DNA from: Corbicula japonica
Lineage: Eukaryota > Mollusca > Bivalvia > Venerida > Cyrenidae
Assembly (NCBI GenBank): GCA_038501625.1
Contig: JAZAYU010000010.1
Location: 9,197,380 to 9,261,379 of the forward strand
Direction: 5' to 3'
Length of the DNA: 64,000 bases
Part shown: piece after piece, positions 23,772 to 36,700 of the stretch
Layout of the letters: each line of letters starts with the position of its first letter
Position numbering within the stretch: position 1 is the first letter of the stretch
The notes under the pieces: model-generated
Seen by the model: only the letters and a program-made list of their open reading frames with translations
Told to the model about the DNA's origin: nothing
Databases searched by the model: none
Translations under genes and position numbers: made by a program

Positions 23772-24801
23772 CAAACTAACAATAACCTTTAGTCACTATT
23801 GTTGTATCATTCTGTTTTATTATTTTAAAGTTCTTCTCTTCGTGTTTTTGTACGCCATGATTTATTATTTCTCCAAATATACCCGATTGGTAGAGACAAT
23901 ATATGTAGACGAAGTCCTCCATCTTATCTAAAAGCATAAATTGAAAAAATCAGCAAATGCGCATCTCCATATGTGATACAGATTATTGGAAAACCATTCA
24001 ACGAAGATCGCACTAAATGATACAGCAGAAATAGGTGTGTTTGCTATAAATGATAATATGATAATGCTATAGATGATACAGTCATTACGAAACATACCCC
24101 TCAAACATTTTTATAATGTTACAAACCTATTAGAACCAATAAGGACTATACAAAATATAACGTACTTGTTTTCGTTGAATGTACTTAAAATGATACTAAT
24201 AATTACATTTTCAAAGTGTTATTTACGAATTGTTTATATTGCAGCCATGCAATCAGATTGCTATATCCGGCATATGATACAGTCGGTTTATATACAGTGA
24301 ATAAAGCGAACGTCACGCATTATTCTGACCAAATATCTGGTCAATATTTATTTTTTGATATCAAAATTTAGTAAGCAACGTATCTCCAACTACCTTAAAT
24401 ACATGTACCGCTGTATGAAAATTAGAACGAAGAAAACTTGTTATTATTTCGACGTGGTCAAGTTTAAAACAGATGCTGAGATCAAATGTTCTGAAAAAGA
24501 ATAATGGAACAGAATTGTTGACAGTCATATCTGGAAGTCAAGTGCAAAATTTACAACAAATATTCTTCAGGAACATTATCGTGTTTACGGATGTAATACA
24601 TTACCGAAAATTAATCTTTTGTCTTTTTTCAAATCCCTGACATCAGTCATTTTAAAAACATTGCGTATTCTTATTACTATCAAATGTTCAAAGTTAACCA
24701 CCACTATTGTTTTATTCTGTAACAAATAACGTTTTAATCTTTGTAATGCTCATAAAACACGAAAGACATAACCTGATGTATTGTACTTCATGTTTGTATC
24801 A

Positions 24802-25013
24802 GTCGCTTGCACTATTCTTAGATTTTCAATGTTGCAACAGGCGCTTGCATTTCTTTTGGAATGACTATCAAGTTGCATCAGGCGCTTGCAATACTCTTGG
24901 AATGTCTTTCATGTTACACCAGGCGCTTGCAATACTCTTGGAATGTCTTTTATGTTTCACCCGGCTCTTACAATACTCTTGGAATGTTTTTCTTGTTAAA
25001 TCAGTGCTTGGAT
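24802..25013 (+). repeat. 41-bp minisatellite, about five units
   Basis: Units of GGCGCTTGCAATACTCTTGG followed by AATGTCTTT...TTACACCA start at 24840, 24881, 24922, 24963 and 25004 (exactly 41 bp apart). A diverged unit precedes them. The period is not a multiple of three, so the overlapping open frames are not coding. Confidence 0.92.
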
Positions 25014-27346
25014 TTTTTCTTTCGGCAAACTGATGTTCGAATCTAAGATCCGACTGCAATGTTCTTATTATGAACAGGACGAAACAAAACACAAAATGAA
25101 CATTTTAAAATACAGCCAATGTAATCAACTCATCTTTCGTCACGGTTTCTTCGTGTTATTTTTTTCTGAATCGATTTTTATCGTCTACACATAAATGGGA
25201 TTCACTTATTGAAAAGAACGCATTGTTTCTCAATATGTGTGATACCAAAAAGTACTCTGATAACTGACAACCAAAAAAAACTAAATCAGAACATTGTCTA
25301 ATTGACATTTATCACTGATAAAATCCATTGATACGGTTTCTTGATTGTTGAAATTAATTATTGCCTAAGACTTTCGCAATGTTTTCTAGAAATATTAAGA
25401 TGCTTAATTATTGACGGTTTCTAGTTACACGGATTTTTTAATTGAAAGAAGTTTGCTTCTCCCGCATTAGTTGTCAACTTGAGCTTGTGAAATATATCGA
25501 AAATAAAACTGAATCAAACTTAAAGGAAAATCATCTTCAACAAATTTACAAGGGACACAATTTCGGTTCATGGTTGTTTGAATTGGGTTATCATTAATCA
25601 ACAACTAATTTAAGCGTAACAATAAATTTAATATGTGTTAATTTAAAGTTAATAAACTTTTAAATAAAGTAGTATATGTTTAAAAATGAAATGTTTCATC
25701 AATAGACATATAATGAATCACAGTAAATTGTGCACATAATAATAAACTGACAAAACAGTAAGAAATCGAAATGGAAACAAATAATGAAGAAAATGTTACA
25801 TCAATTATGTTTAGTTGTTACATATAAAAAGCTATGTGCAGACTACAATATCACACGTTCAAATAACAAATACATTACATTCTATTCTCGATTCGTTTAC
25901 GACATGTTCACAAATTAGTTTGTTAAATAATTATACGTTTTTTAAAAATTATAATTGCATATAGAAAATTAATTTAGTTGTTCACAACATATAATCAAAA
26001 ACATTGTTTAATAAGTTATAAATACTTTGTAAATTGTAATGGCACATTGAAAATTAATTCAGTTGTTATATTAAGGCTCTCAATTATTCTCCACTCTTAC
26101 CAGAATATTTGGGATGATGTGTCAAAAACGTATTTGGAACCACAATGTTGACAATGGAAATCGTAGAAAGCCTGCGTGACCGTGAACGTTATAAATTCTA
26201 ATCAAAACATAGTATAAAGGCCTATTATTATCAGTGGCTTTTGTTTTATTCATTGACAAGCTCTGAAACAATTTATGTTCGATTGTTTTTCACCACAAGC
26301 TGAAAAGAATCTAGAGGAAGACATGCAAGATGAGTGTCAAATGCAAAAATATTTAACATGAGCTACATTGGTATAACATAGTTGTGCATTCTTTTTTTTT
26401 TACCCTTTTGTCTCATATGATTTACTTGACCTATAAAAGATTCTATGAAATAAAGAACAAAAGCCTGCTGGCAACATGTTTCTTGTAACAAATGTATATA
26501 TGAAATGTGTGCGAATGTAAGAATGCATAATTAACTCTAATTTTATGTTTGTTTTCGCAACATGTCCAGTCAGAAACGTTACAACAATATTATTTGCTCA
26601 TTCTTTTGGGGAATAAATTTTACTTTGTACATTACTGGATTTCCAGATCCCTAGCAGATGAGTCGCACTTCGGGAAAAGGTGTCTTTGGTGGTGATATTT
26701 CCGACATTGTAGTTGTTACTTTAATAGAAAAATAAATTATCTATCATTTTCGCATAATTATACATTATGATATAATTACGCATTTTTGACTTTATAGATC
26801 TACATTGTTTATGTATTCTAATAATCAATGTCATCTGTTCGCTGCTCAGACGACATTCCAACCATCGACGTAAGCTGTTTGAAGAGACCATTTTTATGCG
26901 ATGTGTCCCATATTCCATCTCTGTATTCCCTTAAATCAACCACTATACTGTTGTTTTTTTTACTTACATGTATTTGCTCAGTCATTCAATCAGTGTTTTC
27001 TTATATGTCAATTCGCCAGCCCTGTGATAGTTTATTATAGAGTTGTATATATTCCATCCAGGACCAGCGTTTGTCTTCAAGATATAGTCAAACGCATCCA
27101 GATTGTTTTTTTATCTCTTATGAAAGCTTCACAACCATCTGTTAACCTAACATGCTTGTAAAAGCCATTCCAACACATATCGCTTGTAAGCAACGTAAGT
27201 CTTGTTGTTTTTTTTTTTGGCTCAGTCTTACTGAGCTTGCTAAAAACCAGTAAACTAGTATATCAACGGGATATTTTCTGGTTAATAACTTGATTTGTTC
27301 TTATGTTAGGTTCTTGGCAAAATCTCACTGTCGTAACGACAAAATA
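25014..27346. other. Gene-free AT-rich stretch downstream of the gamma-like gene
   Basis: Simple AT-rich sequence with poly-T runs. Short open frames (up to 86 codons) lack motifs and splice context. I recognised no repeat family. Confidence 0.5.
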
Positions 27347-27352
27347 TTTATT
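27347..27352 (-). promoter_or_regulatory. Candidate poly(A) signal of the gamma-like gene
   Basis: AATAAA on the minus strand, 111 bp past the TAA stop at 27466-27464. It is the first canonical hexamer I see after the stop. Confidence 0.55.
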
Positions 27353-27463
27353 TATCTTCGACGCAGTATTTTGCTTTTGGATAACAAGTATATATTTCTG
27401 TAAGGACCTAATCTCCTTAAAGATAGAATAATCTTTGCATTGAAACCAATGAATTCAAATCCT

Positions 27464-27765
27464 TTACAAAACTATAGTCGGATTTGTTGTTCCATCTTCG
27501 TTGTCGTCTTTCTCCGGTTGATCAAACTTATCCTCAAGTCCAGGAATAATTCTCACCATATCGTCTTTTGTCGAGTTTCTTTGCATAAACTGAGTTACAA
27601 GAACAACTGCCGTCCCTTCGGCTATCATAAAAGACATTCCAGCAAAGAAGAATGACCAACCATATTCATACGCGAATTGTTTGCCTTCTTTACTTTTCAG
27701 TCTGTGACCCACTTCGTCGTTGATTGCAGAAATGTAAAGAATTATGCCGACGGCTAGTGTTAATC
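27464..27765 (-). CDS. Gamma/TARP-like gene, exon 4
   Basis: Acceptor TTCCTTTTTCGCAG|GA. The first two bases complete a Gly codon. It encodes the end of TM3 (LTLAVGIILYISAI), the second extracellular loop, TM4 (YGWSFFFAGMSFMIAEG) and an acidic tail (DKFDQPEKDDNEDG), then TAA. The last three residues, I-V-L, fit a hydrophobic-x-hydrophobic (class II) PDZ ligand. Vertebrate type I TARPs end in a class I motif instead. Confidence 0.93.
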
Positions 27766-30700
27766 CTGCGAAAAAGGAATAAAGCATTTAAGTAGCCTGT
27801 ATATACTGCAAACGTGATCCGTAGTTTATTATGTAAAATTATCTTTGTTATGATAATATTACTTAAGATAATAAGAATTCAAATATAAAGAAATCGAACA
27901 TATGGTTTAGTTGAGAGATACGAGTTAAAAATGAAAAACATACTTTTATTAAACTTTGTTTGTTAATCCAAAATGCGCCTTAAATGTTATTTCTGATGTA
28001 ATCTAGATTGATTGTTTGGCAGAGAAACAGAGACTTTGACTATGAAAACGTGATCTTTTATATGCATATTTAAACATTAATAAAAACCCAAAACAGCAAG
28101 CAATGAGGAGAGTAAAAAGAACGTAAATGATATTTTTAATTTTTACAAATTAGACAACTGTGAAAGAAATGTCAAGTAATCATAAATACAATGTAAGAGT
28201 GGATATGATATTTATACGTATCCTGACAAACTCTTAAGGTTTTAGAACTGTAATATGCACTTTTGCAGATTGGGATTTTGTTGTTTTCATTTCCAAGAAC
28301 ATCCATTTAGACATCTAAACACGAGTTTTAAAAAACATTTACCGTGCGTAACTCGAGAAATTTAGTATTTTAGAAGGGGACCCTCTGTTTCGGAAAATGG
28401 GCTGTAAAATCAAACATACTAGAAGCTAAATTCATCTCTATTTCTTTGAAACCTTGTAAAATTTTGTAAAATAAAGGCTAATTGTTTAAGGACATCATAT
28501 CTGAACAGGAAAAAACAAGCATTATGTTTAGAATTTATTTCTAACACTTTATAAATTGAGTTTTTTTAAAGTGTACCCCATTTTCGGAAATGCACATTTT
28601 TCCGATCTGCAAAAATTAAGCAAGTTTTTATCTGTAATTTTTGTGCATGTTTAATGCAGTAAAATAATTGTGTTATACATTAAAATTATCTGCAATGTGT
28701 ATAGAATCAAATAATTAAAAGAAAGGAGCACCTCACAGTCTTCGTTTTCATTTTATTGGCCTACAAAATAGGTACCTATGGCCCAGACCAAACGGTTAAA
28801 AACCACAAAAACCAAAGGGCTTGGTTTTCGAATGGTGATTTTTTTATACCCCCTCAATTTTTTTGAAAAAAAAAGAAATACGCAAGCAATCAGCTATGCT
28901 GGTTAACATTTAAACTCAAAAAAGTAACTTTGGCAACCGTAACCATAGCAACCAAAGCATTCTTTTAAAGGAAAAAATCATCGTGCAAACACATAAAATT
29001 AGTTTTATAAGACAAGTATCACAAAATTACTGTTTAATTATAGAAAGAATAAAATAGCAACATTTTCCAAAATGAAAGTACAGATTCCATAAGCATTTTA
29101 GTTTCATATCGTGATTCTGTTGCTGTATTATAAAAGAGTCAGTATTTTGTAATAATATCATTACAATATTTCAGTTTTCATGGCTGCTAAATTAAGATGA
29201 AGAATAACAATTATTTCCGAATTTTAAACCAATTGATTTTACTATTTTCTCCGAAAATTTCTTCACAATAATTTTTAAAAAAAGAAGAAGAAAAAGGGAA
29301 AAAAGGGTTCATCTCCCGAGGATTGAACCCGGGTCCGTCAAAATGAAGAATCCTGAGCGTTACCATAAGGCCAAGGATAATTGATCAAGCGGTGGTCAAT
29401 TTCATATAAGCTCTATTCATTACTGAGTGTTGTTCGTCTATATACTTATTTTGAGTATTTGTTATGAAAATATTTGTTTACTTTACATCAATTTTATATC
29501 CGCACTTTGTTATTATTTGATTTAGTTATTGATGACGTCGTAATCGCGGAAAACACCCAAAGAGTAGACTCCTTTCACGAATAATAGTATCAACCGGAAA
29601 CGTACGAATCGGCGTTCGGAAAAAAACGAATTAGTGACGGCATAAGTCGATGTTTGGCGGAAATATTACAGTTCTAAAACCTTAACATTTCTATGCATTC
29701 TAATGTGTGTGCGAAGAATGTTTGATAAATAAATTGTGTTTTTATTTTCGCTTTCCACAACATTCACGTGAAACACAAGAATACCTCCAAGGATAGCTAT
29801 AACAGCAGCCAAGAGCGTCTTGATATCTCTACGGATATTTCCTATTATACCCAGAATCACAGCTATCGTTATCAAGACCAATGCAACAACTGGAAACATC
29901 GCAGCCACCCTTGTAGCTCCTGAAGCAACAATCAATATTTAATAAATATAACGACAATATGGTTTCTTAACAAAGCAAGTGCATATATATTGCCGGTATA
30001 AACTCATACAACCCGAGCCCTTAGTAGGCTATACCGGCGATATATCACCTCATACTCTAATAAGAATAACGATATTATCGACTGATCTGTAAAAATGCTC
30101 TTTCAGGCAAATGATTAAGTTACAAACTTTTTCATAACCACATTAGTTATAATTAAACATACTCTTTTCACTGTTATTTCTAAAATAATTTATAGAAATG
30201 TTTTTGTTTGTAAATTTTGAAGTTTACATTTCGAAAGGACAAGGTATTTAGCCGAATATTCGCCACAAGGAACAACGAATATAACATATCTGTGATCAAG
30301 CCACAAACTGGCTATAGCCGCAACAATAAAAAAGCAAAATGATGGTATTTATTAACAGCATGATTTGAAAACGTTTTATCTACTTACGCATTATTGCAAA
30401 TGAAGTCTGTTGAGATTCTATCCTCTCCGTGTCAGAATGAATTGCATCATAGCTCTCACAGAATTTGTTACCATCTGAAATATCATTTTAATTGAAAGCG
30501 TTTATATATTTATAATTCATTTATTTTTACTTCAGTTGAAATTGTAAATCATAGTAAAAAAGAAATCATGCAAAACTATAACAAAGAAAGTGAAAATGAA
30601 TGTTATAATTACTTGGCTTGATAAATTTATCTTCTTCAGTGATCTTTGTTTAATGATCTGTTGAGTATATGAAATAAATATTAACTGGATTACTATTCAT

Positions 30701-33700
30701 AACTTTTTTATTATTCTTGGATGAAGTTGGTAAATTAAATCTGACTGGTCTATACTATTTACTTTATGTACCTACTAGTCTAATTCTAGGGGTGTACAAA
30801 GGGAATCGGACGACATCTTATATCTAGCAAATTATGTATACAACTGTAAAGCGGTGATTACTACTTATACCACAGAAGACATACTAGCAAATTTATTTTT
30901 ATAGGATCTGGAATTAATTTTACTGATGTATTATTACTTGGATAACCAACTTGGAATCTTGGATTTTTTTTCAAATTTCGTACGATATTAAACCCTGGAA
31001 GAGTGTCCAGTGCAATTAACACGGATGCAGTTTGACCGATTTTGAGTTTAATTGGGTCAATGGATATGATGGATTCAATGGCTTTAATCCATGTTATCTG
31101 GACCCTTGGAATCTTGCCTTGTTATATCATTCGCTGTTCACGTTTAAATAATTTCTTTTGACCATTTTGGAAATTGTATATTTTCTTAAATGAAGGCATC
31201 TCTTATATTTGTGTGAAAATAGTTCTAAATGTTTCTCCTTTTGGTTTTTGATTGCAGTATTACGAGGTGAAATTTACATTTATAAGATTAAAAATGTTGT
31301 AAAAACGATTGTTAAATTAGTAATGTTATATGTAGAACTTGACAGTAATATATCCTTAAAACGTGTTGTATAACTTACAGATGGTATGTAACTTTATTAT
31401 AGCACAAAGCAACGAGTATTTAGGCATAACAGAAACAGACTATAGTGCTACAACGTATGGCAGTCTAGACTGAATTAAAGCTCAAGCTGATATTTTAGTT
31501 AACAAATACATGTAATTCAGCCCGGCACAAAAGCATGCGTTATTTAGGCATTTTAGCTATTAGCTTAAACAAACGTTTTGATTTTGGAAAATATCAACAG
31601 CATCTATTGCATATTACACAATTCAAATATTTTCATTTTTATAAAGCAACCTGTTCTAGTTTAAAGGTTTTAAACTAAATAGGTTTGTAAATTAATTGTA
31701 GTCTGTTTCTAATAAATCTAAATACACATGAGGAAAGTGAATAATGCGTTTTCTAGTTCTATGAAGCTATACTTTCTTTGGAAAACGTAATAAATACTGA
31801 AGCGGCGGACAACAAACACCACCAGATTAATAGCAGGCAATGTTTAATGAGATTATTAAATAAATCAATGGCGAGCATTGCAATAATTAAATCATTTTAA
31901 TATTATGGTCAACTATTTATCTTCTCATTGCCACAAGTTTCTTTGTTCATAACTCTTGAAAATGCTATTATAGCTCTGCAATCGTTTCTTTTGATGCATC
32001 TTGTAATACGAGGCGTTGTTTCAAAGTTATTATGGTCGTTAATGAGCTTTGTTTAGTACCCATTTTTATGCCTCGTAACAAATACTTTAAACATCGAACA
32101 CCAGCAAAATGTACAATTTTATTGATTTTTGTTTTACAAAAAATATAAACATTTACATGTATTTAGAAATATTTCTAGACGATATCATATAAATATCCAA
32201 TCCTAGCAACATATTGTAAACCTAGCTCTTTGCCCAAGATCATAAAACTAATGCTGGAGTATCAAATCACAAGCATCTGATTTGTTGAAATGGAGATAGA
32301 TGCTTGAGATTTGAGCCTGGTCTCCAATTTAAGTTTTGTGATCTTTGACCCTTATCTGTACATAAACTAGCTATTCCTTCGACGAAGCACATATTATTTT
32401 GAAGTGCAATGTAATCTAGGAAGTTCGAGGGTTTAATGCAAGATTGTTGTACCATTAGATGTTTCCATAATTGCTGATACAAACCTGTTGCGCTAAATCC
32501 CCGAATTTGTATCTAAAGCTAGAGGAAATATATAAAAAGCGGTAACGGCATGCAACTGTAATCTTACCAACTTTCATAGGAGGAACTTTGCTGAAATCTT
32601 TAAGAATACAACAAAACTAAGAATAAAGAAGTGGAACAAAAACACTTACCCGAATATGACCTACTTTAAATTGAATTTTAAGTGATTTGTCCCTTAGGAA
32701 AGGTCTTTCACTTTTAAATTACGGCGGCATTTACTAAACCCCCTTTTTGAAGGAAGTAAAATCAGTACAGTACATCACTTGTTTGCTAAAAATCATTAAT
32801 GAACTAAGAGTTGTTATAATAAAAATTCAACACAGCATTCCGAATACATTCATTAAAATAAAAAAATCAACAATGTGCCTTTTAATTTGCTTCGACCGAT
32901 GATCTTTAAATAAAATTTGGATCACTGGCACCTTGCTTTGTTCATTTCTTTAGCTGTTTTCGTTTAAAAAATATTTTTATTTATTTATTCTCATTGTATC
33001 TTTTCTTTATAATTTGTTTTATAATTTTACAGGTTTTTTTACCAAATTATATTTATTTAAAGATCATAATACACAAATATGCACTAATATCAAGTACGCG
33101 TTTAAGGTTTCACATAGTGACAGCTATTTTGTTTTGTTTTGTTTTTGGCGTTTTTGTTATTAAATATTTCAAAGCTATTGGTGCTTCTCTGACTTCCATG
33201 TTTTAACATATCCACAACATTGATAATTATAGTTAGAGCGTAGATCCCTTTACCTTAAACTTTCATTTATAATAAACATTCAAAAGAGAAAGGTGCCAAA
33301 ATAAGAAATGATATAAAACGTGGCGCGGTATATAAAATAGTTTGTTGCTAAAATACAAAATGAAGGCAGTCTTTCTGAGTAAAATATTGCTTTAAAGCTC
33401 AAAATATTTTTTTTTAAATTTTATTCAGTAACTACAAACTACACATAAATCAGCTCAAACTGAGTTTTAAACTTTGTAAGGAAAATACTACAAATTTCGA
33501 TATCATTTAGATTTTGGCTTGCAACCAAAACATCAAACACGATGCGTGGCGACTGATATCTTCGTTGAGAAGTGGCGCGGGAAGTATAATTGACAGAACG
33601 TTGTTCATTGTTAATCAGGCCTTCGGGTTGTTTTACTTTAAGCCACTCCTTTTGTTATTGTTTCAACATCCACAAGGGGAATGAACCAACAGCGACAAAA

Positions 33701-36700
33701 ATTGATTGACAGTTAAATCAATTTGGAAGTAAAATACAGCGTCGTTTGATTGGAGTGGCAGTTCTAACAGTCGTCGCATGACAGAAACGTGGTCGGCATC
33801 TTGTGAAGTGCTGCAAAGAAATAAGTGTTCATGGAGGTTGCTTGCTGGGTCAATATCAAATTGAAATCGAAATTAATAGTAACATAGATAGCTCGGAAAG
33901 TCAATCGCGCTAGTATATTCAACTTTGTGGCTGCGGTTGTTTTGCGATTCTGATAACATAGCTTTACCCTAAAGGGTTTATTGACGACTCCTGATAACGA
34001 AGACAAGAGCTTATTCCGACATAATACCGATGTCCACGCTCGACAAACGTTTAGCCTGTTATAGTGCATCTACTAAGCGCGATCCATGAGTCAAACAAAA
34101 CTATTGTTCTTTTAAATGATATTGTTCCAAATGATAAAAGGATAAAACGTCAAATTTCAAGCATGTTCACGGCAGAAACGAAAATGCATTTTACTGTTAA
34201 CGCCGCCGTGCCCCGGTTAAGGGCATCTCGATATTTACACAGACATATGTAAATCACACTCAACGGCCTTCAAAGGGCATATTGAATACAACACTGATTA
34301 AGCTGAAATTGTGTCACTTGATTTTTCTCGTCTTGCTTTAAAGGTCGTGTAGCTTTATTGTACAGTATTATGTACACTGTAAACGTCATTTCTCAGTTGT
34401 TTCATTAATGAAGGTGTCAAGATTTTCTGACGAAAACACGCAACTTTTAATACAGTAATGGATAATGCAGTTTCCAGTAATAACAGTCAGGTGTTAGCTG
34501 AGGCCTTTAGGTTGTGGGATAGCCTTCGATCATTAATTCTGTAATCTTACGATTTCTCACACTACAGAACCTGGCATTCAGAATCATCGCCTACACATAT
34601 TATCAGGTTTTGAAGTTCCCATCGCAGGAATAAAATACTTTATATATAAAACATTCAAGGCTTATTCTCGAGTCAAAACGTTTATAACAAGTAAGCAACC
34701 ATAAAACCCCCATGTTTGCTCCTACTTTTCCCATTGCAGGATTAATTCTGCTTTAAATTTATAACAAGTTTATAGTATGTTTCTTATTAATCGTATTCCT
34801 GGAGGTCATGTATGGTTCACTTGATTAAAATGCTTGAAAATGTATATATTAAAGGCACAAAAATACGCAAATATGCATTTGTCTAAGTATCTGAATTTAA
34901 CACGTATGCTCTCCTGTTTTGCAAGATCGTTAACTCGAGACAAAATGTCTACCTTCTTTGTCAAAATGGGCAAAATTAGAAAGCTATATCAGTCTTAAGA
35001 TGATTCCTGCCATATTATTCATCGATTTACTTTTCCCAGACATGCTGTAAACAACTTTAAGATGTCAAATGTCACGCCTTCTAACTGCCTATCCAAAAGA
35101 TATTTAGAAAAGTAAGATCGCGAAAATAATCTAAAGTGAACATTTGAAACATTCGCCCAGGGACAGTTGTCTCGGTATAAAAGAAAGAAATCTACAGTAT
35201 TCTCCAGATATTCCGTTATTTGCAATGTCATTTGCATGCAACGTCTATAACACTGCCGGTAGAGGCTGATAAACTAGAGTTAATTATGAATTTCAAAGTG
35301 ATAAGTGCTCCCTATATGACTGATACGGAGACACACAGTATACACAAGTACTTTAAGTAGATGAAAAGGGAAATTGAATGCCACCAAACACGACAAATAT
35401 GAATATATTGCAGACTCGGTTTGATTGAGCCTGTTAAAAAAAATAAAAAAAATGTATATAACTTGCACTGAGTTGATGAAATTTTTATTACCAGTAAATA
35501 AACACTTGCTTGACAACTGAGACAAAAATAGTCATTTTCAAGTAAGGGAAGGAGCAAATTCTACATACAGGGAGATTCATAATATCTGATACACTTTTAA
35601 AAATCTAATAGTGTTAATATCATCAAACTTAGGCATTCAAGTTTCACATGGTAATTATCTAAAGGCTTTAAAGTTGTGTTTGATGTATAACATACCATAC
35701 TTGAATAAGAAATGCTGCTCGTATATCCAAAATAATATTTATATCAAATGTTCACGGTGACGTTCATGTTGGTTGACTATGTCGTCAAGTCATTTTTCTT
35801 TTCTTTAAATTGTCTATTGTCTACGCGCACATCTATGGATTTATCTTTCTCATTTCTCGTCGAATTGTTGATATTAGCTCTTGCACTTATGTTAGTTTAG
35901 GTGTGTAGACCTTATCTATTAAATGTCCCCAAAGAAAAGAAAAACGTCTTTACATAGACAATAGACAATTTCAAGTAAAGACCTGACCTCAAGTGTATCA
36001 GATATTATGAACCACCCTTTATTAAGGTACTCTACATATTGAAAAGAAGAAAAGGGCACTTGAAAGCCATCGAATATTACAAAATATGATAACAATGCAG
36101 GCTAGGTTAGAATATGCGTGCTAATGTAAAGTAATTGATAAGTAAAACTAGAGTTATGCTACCACCTAGATTTAAAAATCAAATGGACATACGGTTCTTT
36201 AAACTCATGTTGTGCTATTTTGCTTTTTGGATAAAAAAACAACAATCAGTTGTGTAAAGTCAGCTCATTGTGAAATCCAAAAGATTCTGGTTGAATGCGC
36301 AGTAAATGTTTATTAATGTCAAAAAACCACTGGCCTCTCATGCATTTTCAATTACATCACACATAATAAGTACTTCCGATCGTTAGATAAATTACTGCGA
36401 CTTATGTTTGACAATTAAATTAATATGTTTTAAAATTTTGGACTACGGCAATTTTTTTTCACCAAAAAAGTATATTTCTAGTGGTAAGTTTCAGCAGAAA
36501 ATCAGGGTCTTATAATAAAATTGTATGAAAGTGTGAAAAGAAACTGTGTTGTCACCGAACAGGATTGAACACATAGCAGGCTTGGTTTCATTGAGTCTGT
36601 TCATATCCAATGACATAGCTAGCCCTCTTTATTAATATGGATTAATAATTGTACCAGGTTCGACCTCCCGCAAAATGTTAAAAACAATGGCGAAATCTGG

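Noticed and set aside
24707..25046. Overlapping 108- and 61-codon frames
   Set aside because: They run through a 41-bp minisatellite whose period is not a multiple of three.
29666..29784. C-terminal extension of exon 3 open frame
   Set aside because: It lies past a good donor (GGAG|GTATTC), and the spliced frame gives the family's TM3 continuation; the extension is intron and element end.
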